Assembly (NCBI GenBank): GCA_031290005.1
Contig: JAITOJ010000116.1
Span: 1 to 13,876, forward strand
DNA from: Treponema sp.
Lineage (GTDB): Bacteria; Spirochaetota; Spirochaetia; Treponematales; Treponemataceae
Direction: 5' to 3'
Length of the DNA: 13,876 nt
Shown here: positions 7,691 to 13,440 of the stretch, piece after piece
Numbering within the stretch: position 1 is the first letter of the stretch
Layout: each line of letters opens with the position of its first letter
Notes under the pieces: generated by a model
The model's input: the letters and a program-made list of their open reading frames with translations, nothing else
What the model was told of the DNA's origin: nothing
Databases searched by the model: none
Translations under genes and position numbers: made by a program

Positions 7691-8689
7691 TTATAGGTTG
7701 TTGGCCGGAACAGCGAGGCCCTTTTCCTTGTAGAACCGGGCGGCGCCGGGATGCACATTGCCGTTAATCCCCCGGAAAGCGCCTTCCAGGGTGACGTAGT
7801 TGGCGCGGCTATTCAGTTTCCGCAGTTCTTCGATGTTGTCGTAGATCGCCTTGGTGATGGCGTAGACCTCGTCCTCGGGAATATCGTTCCGTACGGCGAA
7901 CATGGCGATCACCGATACGCTGGTGACGGAGTGCCCCAGGTTATACTGGTCATCCGGGGTGGTGTAAGCTGAATAGAAGGGATACGCGGCCACCATCTTC
8001 TGAAGGTGCTCCGCGTCAATCGTAACGACCTCGATCTTGCCCGTGAGGCTCAGTTCGGTAACGTTGGCATTGGGATAGCCCGAGCACAGGAAGAAGGCGT
8101 CGATCTGTCCGTCCTGTAGGGCATTCTTGGCTTCCGCCGGAGCGAGGAAGCGCTCGTCGACGTCATCGTAGTTCATGCCATAGGTGGCCAGGACCTGGCG
8201 GGCGGCAACCTCGTAGCCGGAACCTGCGGCGCCCACGCAGACCTTCTTGCCCTTCATGTCCGTCACGTTCTTGATGCCGCTGGCCTTGGTCACCACGATC
8301 TGCACCATCTCCGGGTAGATTGCCGTGATGGCAGAGAAATTCTTGATGGGCTTGCCGGCGAACAACTCGGTGCCCGACAGGGCGTAGTGGTTCACGTCGG
8401 TTTGAATGAGGGCAAACTCATTCTCATTGGACCCCAGCAAACGGGCGTTTTCAATAGACCCGCCAGTAGAGGTGACGGTAAGGTTGATGCCCGTATGGCT
8501 CGAAATCACCTGGCTCATCACGCTGCCGAAGCTGTAGTAACTGCCCGTGGCCGTGCTGGTGGCCATGAGGTAGGACTTGGGGGCAGCGGGTTTGCTGCTA
8601 CCACCTGTATCCTTGCCGCCGCCGGCATAGACCACCGCACTCGCGCAGAAAATCAGCGCGAACATCCAAAGTTTTGTAAACTTTCTCAT
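7691..8689 (-). CDS. TRAP transporter solute receptor, TAXI family
   Basis: This is the periplasmic binding protein of the TRAP system, 332 residues. The start is the ATG at 8689 with TGGAGG at 8700-8695, 5 nt upstream; a TTG four codons earlier lies within that site and is rejected. A signal peptide (residues 1-22, ending VVYA before GGGKDTGGSS) is followed by the TAXI pattern: MATSTATGSYYSFGSVMSQ, then TSTGGSIENARLLGSNENEFALIQTD (about 73-98), and GKKVCVGAAGSGYEVAARQVL (147-167), where the second lobe begins. There is no Cys at the end of the signal, so it is probably secreted rather than lipidated. It is first in a two-gene operon with the fused permease. It sits divergently from citXG, which hints at a citrate-type or related carboxylate ligand; this is context only. 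Confidence 0.92.
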   Translation of the reverse strand: MRKFTKLWMFALIFCASAVVYAGGGKDTGGSSKPAAPKSYLMATSTATGSYYSFGSVMSQVISSHTGINLTVTSTGGSIENARLLGSNENEFALIQTDVNHYALSGTELFAGKPIKNFSAITAIYPEMVQIVVTKASGIKNVTDMKGKKVCVGAAGSGYEVAARQVLATYGMNYDDVDERFLAPAEAKNALQDGQIDAFFLCSGYPNANVTELSLTGKIEVVTIDAEHLQKMVAAYPFYSAYTTPDDQYNLGHSVTSVSVIAMFAVRNDIPEDEVYAITKAIYDNIEELRKLNSRANYVTLEGAFRGINGNVHPGAARFYKEKGLAVPANNL

Positions 8690-8753
8690 AATTTCCTCCA
8701 AACAAAATATTATTTCTTCCCGATAAACAGGATTGAAACCAAATTACCAAAAT

Positions 8754-8770
8754 ATACTATTTTATAGTAT
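8754..8770. promoter_or_regulatory. 17-bp AT-rich palindrome over the -10 and start of the TAXI promoter, candidate operator
   Basis: ATACTAT (8754-8760), TTT, ATAGTAT (8764-8770) is a perfect inverted repeat. It covers the proposed -10 box and transcription start of the receptor gene, an ideal place for a repressor. It does not resemble the LacI-type operators found at 12436 and 12573. Short AT-rich palindromes arise by chance, so its function is only suggested. Confidence 0.4.
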
Positions 8771-8792
8771 CAGAGAAATCTTATTGTGTCAA
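8764..8792 (-). promoter_or_regulatory. Sigma70-like promoter of the TAXI-TRAP operon
   Basis: On the - strand a perfect TTGACA (8792-8787) is followed after 17 bases by TACTAT (8769-8764, 4 of 6 matches). The predicted start is near 8757, giving a leader of about 68 nt to the ATG at 8689. Confidence 0.65.
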
Positions 8793-8831
8793 GAAAAGAT
8801 GAATAGCATGCAGAGAAAAGAGGCCGGAGGT

Positions 8832-8847
8832 TTGCCAAGGATGGCAA
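8832..8847. repeat. 16-bp inverted repeat in the TAXI/citXG divergent region, candidate regulator site
   Basis: TTGCCA (8832-8837), AGGA, TGGCAA (8842-8847). It lies midway between the two divergent -35 boxes (8792 and 8873), where an activator of either promoter could bind. No partner regulator for it is evident in the window. Confidence 0.35.
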
Positions 8848-8872
8848 GTTTAGTGAAAATAGCATAGACATA

Positions 8873-8908
8873 TTGACACACCTTCCGTCCCTGCCTATGG
8901 TGTTTCCA
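8873..8908 (+). promoter_or_regulatory. citXG promoter, transcript predicted to start at the ATG
   Basis: A perfect TTGACA (8873-8878), a 17-base spacer and TATGGT (8896-8901, 4 of 6) place +1 at about 8908, which is the A of the citXG start codon. No purine-rich ribosome site lies just upstream of that ATG, which agrees with a leaderless message. Confidence 0.6.
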
Positions 8909-10299
8909 TGAAAGTCACTCTGGAGGAAGTTCTGGCTGAACGGGAACGCCGCGCCCTGAGGCAAAAAGAATTGCTCTCCCAATACAACAGTCCCTTGATT
9001 TGCCTGACCCTTAATATGCCGGGAGAAGAAAAAACTTTTCCTTGGGCTGAGCGCTGCTTCCACGAGGGCGAACAGATTATCCTGCTTAGATTAGAGGCGG
9101 AAGGGATAGCGGCGAGATACGCCGAATCGTCCACAGGAAACGCCGGATACGCGGCATTCCTGTGCGTTGACGCACCGGCGGAACAAGTAAAAGCCCTGGC
9201 TTGCGGCATTGAGGAGACCCATCCATTGGGGCGGTTGTTTGACATCGATGTGTTTTCCGCAAAAGGTGAAAAATTGTCCCGCAAGAAGGAAGGGCGCCCC
9301 TGCCTGGTCTGCGGAAAAAACGCCTTTGCCTGTGCCCGAAGCCGCGTCCACGATGTGACGGAAGTCTCCAATGCGGCGCGCTCGCTGATGAAACGTTTTT
9401 TGCGGGGTCAACTGGAAGATAGTATCGGGACTGCCTCGGCAAAGGCCCTGTTGTATGAAGCGGCGGTCACGCCAAAGCCCGGGCTGGTTGACCGGGCAAA
9501 CAGCGGCGCGCACCGGGATATGGACTTTTTTACGTTTATCGACTCCTCAGCGGCGATTACTTCCTATTTTCGGGATTGTGCCCGGATGGGGTTTGAAAGC
9601 GCCGGAGCGGATGTCCTTGACCCGGAAACCCTCTTTGAATCCCTGCGCCAGGAAGGGAAAATCGCCGAAGCGCGAATGCGCCGGGCAGCCGGCGGTGTAA
9701 ATACCCACAAGGGGGCGATTTTTTCTGTAGGCCTGCTGAGCGCCGCCTACGGCAGGCTTTTCCACGCCGATGAATCCCCTGCCCTTTCGGATATAGCCAT
9801 CCTGGTGCGCGCCATGACTGCCCGGCTTTTGGATGATTTTTCCCGTCCAGGCTGCGGGACTGAAAAATCACACGGACAGGGACTCTTCGAACAATACGGC
9901 GTTACCGGTATCCGGGGTGAGGCTGCTGCCGGGTTTCCGTCGGTCTGCGCTCATTCCTACCCGCTCCTCTCGACGCTGCTTAAAAAAGGCGTCCCGCCCA
10001 ACGGCGCGGGAGTGGCGGCGCTTTTCTCCCTCATGAGCCAGGTGGACGACACCAACATCCTGCACCGTGCCGGGATTGACGCCCTGCAAAGGGTACAAAA
10101 AGAAGCGGCGTCGGTTCTTGCCCAATATCCGCCGGAAGCGTTATGCCAAAAAACCGGCCTTGAAGCCTTGTACCAAAAAGCGCGGAAACTGGACGAACAG
10201 TTTACCGCCCAAAACATCAGCCCCGGCGGTTCCGCCGATTTGCTGGGGGTCACATTTTTTCTGTATTTTCTGCTGAATTCCAAGGCAAGGTCAGCCTGA
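8908..10299 (+). CDS. citXG: Bifunctional CitXG: holo-citrate lyase synthase and triphosphoribosyl-dephospho-CoA synthase
   Basis: This 463-residue fusion builds the citrate lyase prosthetic group and loads it on the acyl carrier subunit. Residues ~1-160 are CitX: TLEEVLAERERR near the start, HPLGRLFDIDV (105-115), RPCLVCGKNAFACARSRVHDVT (130-151). Residues ~170-463 are CitG, which makes 2'-(5''-triphosphoribosyl)-3'-dephospho-CoA from ATP and dephospho-CoA: EAAVTPKPGLVDRANSGAH (184-202), GGVNTHKGAIFSVG (262-275), HGQGLFEQYGVTGIRGEAAAGFPSV (322-346) and GSADLLGVTFFL (441-452). Such fusions are known, for example in Haemophilus. The ATG at 8908 is kept because TLEEVLAERE aligns with the usual CitX N-terminus, although no ribosome site precedes it; a GGAGG at 8922-8926 lies inside the gene. 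It is a single-gene unit divergent from the TAXI receptor and convergent with the AbrB gene one base away. No citC/D/E/F is in the window. Confidence 0.92.
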   Translation: MKVTLEEVLAERERRALRQKELLSQYNSPLICLTLNMPGEEKTFPWAERCFHEGEQIILLRLEAEGIAARYAESSTGNAGYAAFLCVDAPAEQVKALACGIEETHPLGRLFDIDVFSAKGEKLSRKKEGRPCLVCGKNAFACARSRVHDVTEVSNAARSLMKRFLRGQLEDSIGTASAKALLYEAAVTPKPGLVDRANSGAHRDMDFFTFIDSSAAITSYFRDCARMGFESAGADVLDPETLFESLRQEGKIAEARMRRAAGGVNTHKGAIFSVGLLSAAYGRLFHADESPALSDIAILVRAMTARLLDDFSRPGCGTEKSHGQGLFEQYGVTGIRGEAAAGFPSVCAHSYPLLSTLLKKGVPPNGAGVAALFSLMSQVDDTNILHRAGIDALQRVQKEAASVLAQYPPEALCQKTGLEALYQKARKLDEQFTAQNISPGGSADLLGVTFFLYFLLNSKARSA

Positions 10300-10300
10300 T

Positions 10301-11398
10301 TTATGAGACAATTATCAGAATCAGATGAATCGCCTGAGGGAACAGGGTCATCACCGCCAAGAGACGGGTAACCTGTAAAATCATAATGTCCGGGTTTTCG
10401 ACGCCCAAATCCGAGGCAATAAGAGCCATATCAGATGCCCCGGCAGGTATGGTAATCAGCATGGACTCCCGCCGGGTGAACCCGCAGAATTTTTGGATGA
10501 TTTTTCCCGTCAGAAAACAGTTTGCCATATATCCGGCGATTATCACGGCCAGGGGCAGGGCAAGGTAGCGCATTTCCAGCACGTCTTGCAGGAAAATCCC
10601 CGCCCCCACATAGCAGCCGCTCAAAACCTGGGCGCATTGTTTAATCCGCCGGGGAATCCAGGCAAAGTCAAACAGCAGTTTCAGAATAAGCACCGCGATA
10701 ATGGAAAACACAAAGGCCCCCGCCGGGATTGGGGTCAGCCGCCCAAAAATACCCGCGATTGAACCCGCCGCCAGGGTGGCCGCACAGGAGAGCCAGGATT
10801 GAGCGAAGGGCTTTCGTTTCGGCAAAACCCCGGAGGCGGCGCGTTTCTCCCCGGCGGGTTTGGGAACTTCCGGCGGCGCGTTTCGTTTTAAACGCCGTGT
10901 ATCATACGTCAGGATAAGGGATGGGAACACCCCCAGGCCGAAGATGAGCCGGGCGGTCTGCATCACCGCCACTTTTGGCGTGTCCGCCCCCATATCCGCC
11001 GCGATAATCGGGGTATCGCTGATGCCCCCCGGCACGGCGGACATGAAAGCTGTGGCCCAATCCAACGGGCTTACCGTGTGAATGACAAAACCGGCCAGCA
11101 CAGTCAGCGTAAAAAAGCCGCCCAGCATTATAAGCATGGGTTTCAGGATTTTCGGCAGCCGTTTGATGTCGCCGCGCTCTAGGGAACAGCCGATAAAGGC
11201 TCCGGCGATGATTTGCACCGTTGTTTTGGCAAACCGGGGCATATATCCCGCGCCGGACAGGATGTTCAGCAGCGCCGCGCCGATAATCGCCCCAATCATG
11301 AGACCCCCCGGAACTTTGAGTTTTGCCGCCAAAAGCCCGAAAGCAATGCCAGAGGCCAGGGTTAAAAAAAGATTGAAAATCAGCGTACTTCTTTCCAT
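10301..11398 (-). CDS. AbrB-family membrane protein (putative transporter, duplicated AbrB domain)
   Basis: This is a 365-residue polytopic inner-membrane protein of the AbrB/COG3180 family. The family's internal duplication is visible: SAVPGGISDTPIIAADMGAD followed by VAVMQTARL (119-151) in the first half, and TIPAGASDMALIASDLGVEN followed by ILQVTRLL (316-347) in the second. A basic, Pro-rich cytoplasmic linker (about 166-200) joins the halves. The start at 11398 is chosen because GAGG, overlapping the lacI stop, lies 8 nt upstream and the LacI gene ends 10 bp before; an upstream ATG at 11440 would overlap LacI. The function of AbrB proteins is poorly defined; the name comes from an E. coli gene, and members often neighbour tripartite carboxylate transporters. 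Here co-transcription with the LacI regulator suggests movement of the LacI-controlled pathway's substrate or product (inference). Its stop is one base from the convergent citXG stop. Confidence 0.85.
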   Translation of the reverse strand: MERSTLIFNLFLTLASGIAFGLLAAKLKVPGGLMIGAIIGAALLNILSGAGYMPRFAKTTVQIIAGAFIGCSLERGDIKRLPKILKPMLIMLGGFFTLTVLAGFVIHTVSPLDWATAFMSAVPGGISDTPIIAADMGADTPKVAVMQTARLIFGLGVFPSLILTYDTRRLKRNAPPEVPKPAGEKRAASGVLPKRKPFAQSWLSCAATLAAGSIAGIFGRLTPIPAGAFVFSIIAVLILKLLFDFAWIPRRIKQCAQVLSGCYVGAGIFLQDVLEMRYLALPLAVIIAGYMANCFLTGKIIQKFCGFTRRESMLITIPAGASDMALIASDLGVENPDIMILQVTRLLAVMTLFPQAIHLILIIVS

Positions 11399-11408
11399 AA
11401 TAACCGCC

Positions 11409-12419
11409 TCAGGCAAGCGGCGCGGTGCTTTTCCGGACAACCAGGGACGGCTGGATGAACTCGGAGGGAACGGCTTGTCCCTTTTGATTGAGATTCCTGA
11501 TTACATTCACGACCTTCCGGGCAATCCGGTCAAAATGAACTGACACCGTAGTCAGAGGAACATACAAGTCGGCGGCAAAGGAACAATTTCCGTAGCCCAC
11601 CACCGAAAGCTGTTCCGGAACCGGAATACGCAGTTCATAAGCGCGGCGGAGAATCCCGGAGGCTATTATATCCGACCCGGTGATAATGCCGGTTACCCCC
11701 TGTTCAAGGAGGCCGCCTAAACTCTCGTATCCCGCATCTGCTGTGTGGGATTTAAAAATCACCGGTATGCCCGCCGGGTCGCGGTCGAATTCCCTCAGGG
11801 CTTCCTGGATTCCGGCAGAGAAACACGAGACCGCCCAGGAATCCTGAGGCCCCAGGATACAGCCGATGTTCCGGTGCCCCAGTTCCAGCAAATGAGTTGT
11901 TCCCAGATAACCGCCCTGCCGGTGGTCAGGGGCGAAGGAATTTGAGAGAGCCGGGCTGCCCGCAGGGGCAAGGGAAAACAGGGGAACTTCCGCCTTTTCC
12001 AGAAGGCCCGCATACACGGAATAGAAAGCCTCGCCCAAAAGAGACGGGTCAAAGATGGCCGCATCCGCCCCCCGGCGGAGCACGGTCTCTATTGCTTCCA
12101 GGCAAGCTTCGCCGTCCCCCTGGGGCAGGGACAAAATAAGGCTGTACCCGGCATTTTTACAAACACGCTCAAAGGAATTCACCATATCGGAGGATGTATA
12201 GTAGCCGCCTTCGGAAAGTATCAGGCCGATGGTATTGGTTTTTTTGGTCGCCAGGCTGATTGCCGCCTGATTGGGGGAATAATGCATCTCTTCTGCCGCT
12301 GATTCGATAATCTGCTTGGTTTTCTCGGAAATCCGGTTTTCCTTTTTGTTCAGTACCAAGGATATGCTGGTGATAGAAAGTCCGGTTTTCCTCGCGATGT
12401 CCTTTATAGTAACGCCCAT
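11409..12419 (-). CDS. LacI-family transcriptional regulator
   Basis: This 336-residue repressor has an N-terminal helix-turn-helix (VTIKDIARKTGLSITSISLVLN, about 3-24), then a hinge (NQAAISLATKKTNTIGLIL, 50-68) and a periplasmic-binding-protein-like effector domain. Recognisable C-terminal strands are GVTGIITGSDIIASGILRRAYELRIPVPEQLSVVGYGN (about 241-278) and the PLTTVSVHFDRIARK region (288-302). The start at 12419 is preceded by GAGGAAGG, 5 nt from GAGG to ATG; a longer reading from 12542 would translate the promoter and operator and is rejected. The gene leads an operon with the AbrB-family gene. Two matching 20-bp palindromes in its divergent promoter region are its probable binding sites, giving autoregulation and control of the esterase-hydratase operon. 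The effector is unknown; LacI proteins usually sense sugars but some respond to other metabolites. Confidence 0.93.
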   Translation of the reverse strand: MGVTIKDIARKTGLSITSISLVLNKKENRISEKTKQIIESAAEEMHYSPNQAAISLATKKTNTIGLILSEGGYYTSSDMVNSFERVCKNAGYSLILSLPQGDGEACLEAIETVLRRGADAAIFDPSLLGEAFYSVYAGLLEKAEVPLFSLAPAGSPALSNSFAPDHRQGGYLGTTHLLELGHRNIGCILGPQDSWAVSCFSAGIQEALREFDRDPAGIPVIFKSHTADAGYESLGGLLEQGVTGIITGSDIIASGILRRAYELRIPVPEQLSVVGYGNCSFAADLYVPLTTVSVHFDRIARKVVNVIRNLNQKGQAVPSEFIQPSLVVRKSTAPLA

Positions 12420-12435
12420 GCCTTCCTCATTACTG

Positions 12436-12455
12436 GTGATAAAACGCTTTATCAC
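12436..12455. promoter_or_regulatory. LacI-type operator O1 at the lacI transcription start
   Basis: GTGATAAAACGCTTTATCAC is a perfect 20-bp palindrome with central CG, the form of LacI-family operators. Read on the - strand its inner 18 bases are identical to those of the site at 12573-12592. It begins directly after the proposed lacI -10 box (12456-12461), so bound repressor would block the lacI-abrB start. Confidence 0.85.
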
Positions 12456-12484
12456 AGTATAGGACAGGAAAGAAATAAACACAA
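12456..12484 (-). promoter_or_regulatory. Likely lacI-abrB promoter
   Basis: On the - strand TTGTGT (12484-12479, weak -35), a 17-base spacer and TATACT (12461-12456, 5 of 6) place the start inside operator O1. An alternative uses the perfect TTGACA at 12527-12522 with TATGAT (12506-12501), but with a short 15-base spacer. Confidence 0.5.
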
Positions 12485-12520
12485 GACAAAACCGGAAAAA
12501 ATCATAAAAAAACAAGGATT

Positions 12521-12542
12521 TTGTCAAAAAAATCATTGACAA
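12521..12542. repeat. Inverted repeat holding two back-to-back -35 boxes
   Basis: TTGTCAA (12521-12527), 8 bases, TTGACAA (12536-12542). The right arm gives a perfect -35 TTGACA on the + strand (12536-12541), and the left arm gives the same hexamer on the - strand (12527-12522). It could be two promoters placed head to head or, less likely, an additional regulator site. Confidence 0.5.
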
Positions 12543-12567
12543 TTCTCTATTTATACCCCAATATTAT
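12536..12567 (+). promoter_or_regulatory. Promoter of the esterase-hydratase operon
   Basis: A perfect TTGACA (12536-12541) is followed by an AT-rich -10 region: AATATT at 12560-12565 with an 18-base spacer, or TATTAT at 12562-12567 with 20. Either places the start at about 12572-12574, at the first bases of operator O2, with a leader of about 54 nt. The exact -10 is uncertain. Confidence 0.55.
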
Positions 12568-12572
12568 ATGTA

Positions 12573-12592
12573 TTGATAAAGCGTTTTATCAA
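12573..12592. promoter_or_regulatory. LacI-type operator O2 at the start of the esterase-hydratase transcript
   Basis: TTGATAAAGCGTTTTATCAA is a perfect 20-bp palindrome with central CG, matching O1 over its inner 18 bases. It covers the predicted start of the + strand transcript, the classical position for repression. The TTG at 12573 should not be used as a gene start. Confidence 0.85.
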
Positions 12593-12626
12593 ACCGCGCG
12601 GTGTACGGAAATGTGTCAGGGTGTTT

Positions 12627-13430
12627 ATGAAAATTGAGACCTTTCAAACCAATTTAACCCCCTTTAACCGGGACGTAACCTTCCGTGTTATGACCCCGGA
12701 CGGATATGAAGTCGGCGACCGGCTTTATCCAGCGTTATATATGAACGACGGGCAGGATGTCTTTTATGACGAGGGCAGCGTGACTGGTCACAGCATCCGT
12801 TACGCAAAATATTATACCGAATACGCCAAATTCCTGCCCCAAATCATTATCGTGGGCATTGATTGTCCCCTCACCAATCAGGAACGGAGCAGGCAATACA
12901 CCCCCTACACAAAACAATTTGACGTGCCGGAATGGAGTTCTTACGAAAAAGAAGTGGCCGGGTCGGGCAGGGAATATCTGGAATGGATTGTCCGGGAACT
13001 CAAACCCTGGATTGACGAAAACTACCGCACCCGGAAGCAGGGCGCTTATACGGCTATGGGCGGTTTTTCCAGCGGCACCATCATTTCCACCTATGCGCTT
13101 CTGACCTATCCTGATGTTTTTTCCCGTCTCATAGCCATCAGCGGCTCTTTTTATATCTGGATGGACTGCATTGACCAGACCCTGGCGCAGGCAAACCTGG
13201 ATCACGTGAAATATATCTATCTGGACGTAAGCACCAGGGAGCAGGGCCGGATTACCACAGCGGAGCAGTTTCTTGAGGGCACAAAAATGATGTATGAACG
13301 GTTTTCCGTTTGCGGTTTTGATGAAAATCAGTTAAAATATCAAATTGTCAAGGGTCTAACCCATACCCAGGGCGGATGGCGGCTGCGGTTTCCTGACGCT
13401 GTCCGCTGGATATTTCAGGATGTAGCATGA
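12627..13430 (+). CDS. Cytoplasmic alpha/beta-hydrolase esterase (Esterase D/enterochelin esterase-like, PF00756 type)
   Basis: This 267-residue protein has no signal peptide. Family features run in order: an N-terminal strand region with LYPALYMNDGQDVFYDE (about 33-49), the nucleophile elbow MGGFSSGT (144-151) with GxSxG Ser148, SFYIWMD, a strand YIYLDVSTREQG (196-207) where the acidic triad residue is expected, and GLTHTQGGWRLRFPDAVRW (243-261) with the catalytic His246. This last block has the HxxxxWxxR layout of enterochelin-esterase-like hydrolases. The start at 12627 follows AGGG (12618-12621) 5 nt upstream and lies downstream of operator O2. It is the first gene of an operon with the hydratase (10 bp gap) under LacI control. 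It probably hydrolyses an ester of a small acid or sugar inside the cell. The substrate is unknown. Confidence 0.85.
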   Translation: MKIETFQTNLTPFNRDVTFRVMTPDGYEVGDRLYPALYMNDGQDVFYDEGSVTGHSIRYAKYYTEYAKFLPQIIIVGIDCPLTNQERSRQYTPYTKQFDVPEWSSYEKEVAGSGREYLEWIVRELKPWIDENYRTRKQGAYTAMGGFSSGTIISTYALLTYPDVFSRLIAISGSFYIWMDCIDQTLAQANLDHVKYIYLDVSTREQGRITTAEQFLEGTKMMYERFSVCGFDENQLKYQIVKGLTHTQGGWRLRFPDAVRWIFQDVA

Positions 13431-13440
13431 GGAGATGATT

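Noticed and set aside
8690..8907. Riboswitch or small RNA in the 218-base TAXI/citXG divergent region
   Set aside because: The TAXI leader is only about 68 nt and AT-rich with no recognisable aptamer, and the citXG leader appears absent; promoters and palindromes account for the region.
11399..11440. AbrB start at 11440 overlapping the LacI gene
   Set aside because: ATG 11398 has a GAGG site 8 nt upstream and begins at the first membrane segment.
12420..12542. LacI N-terminal extension of 41 residues
   Set aside because: It covers the promoter and operator O1; the helix-turn-helix begins right after the ATG at 12419, which has its own ribosome site.
12573..12626. Esterase start at TTG 12573
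   Set aside because: The codon is part of operator O2 and lies at the predicted transcript start; ATG 12627 has a ribosome site.
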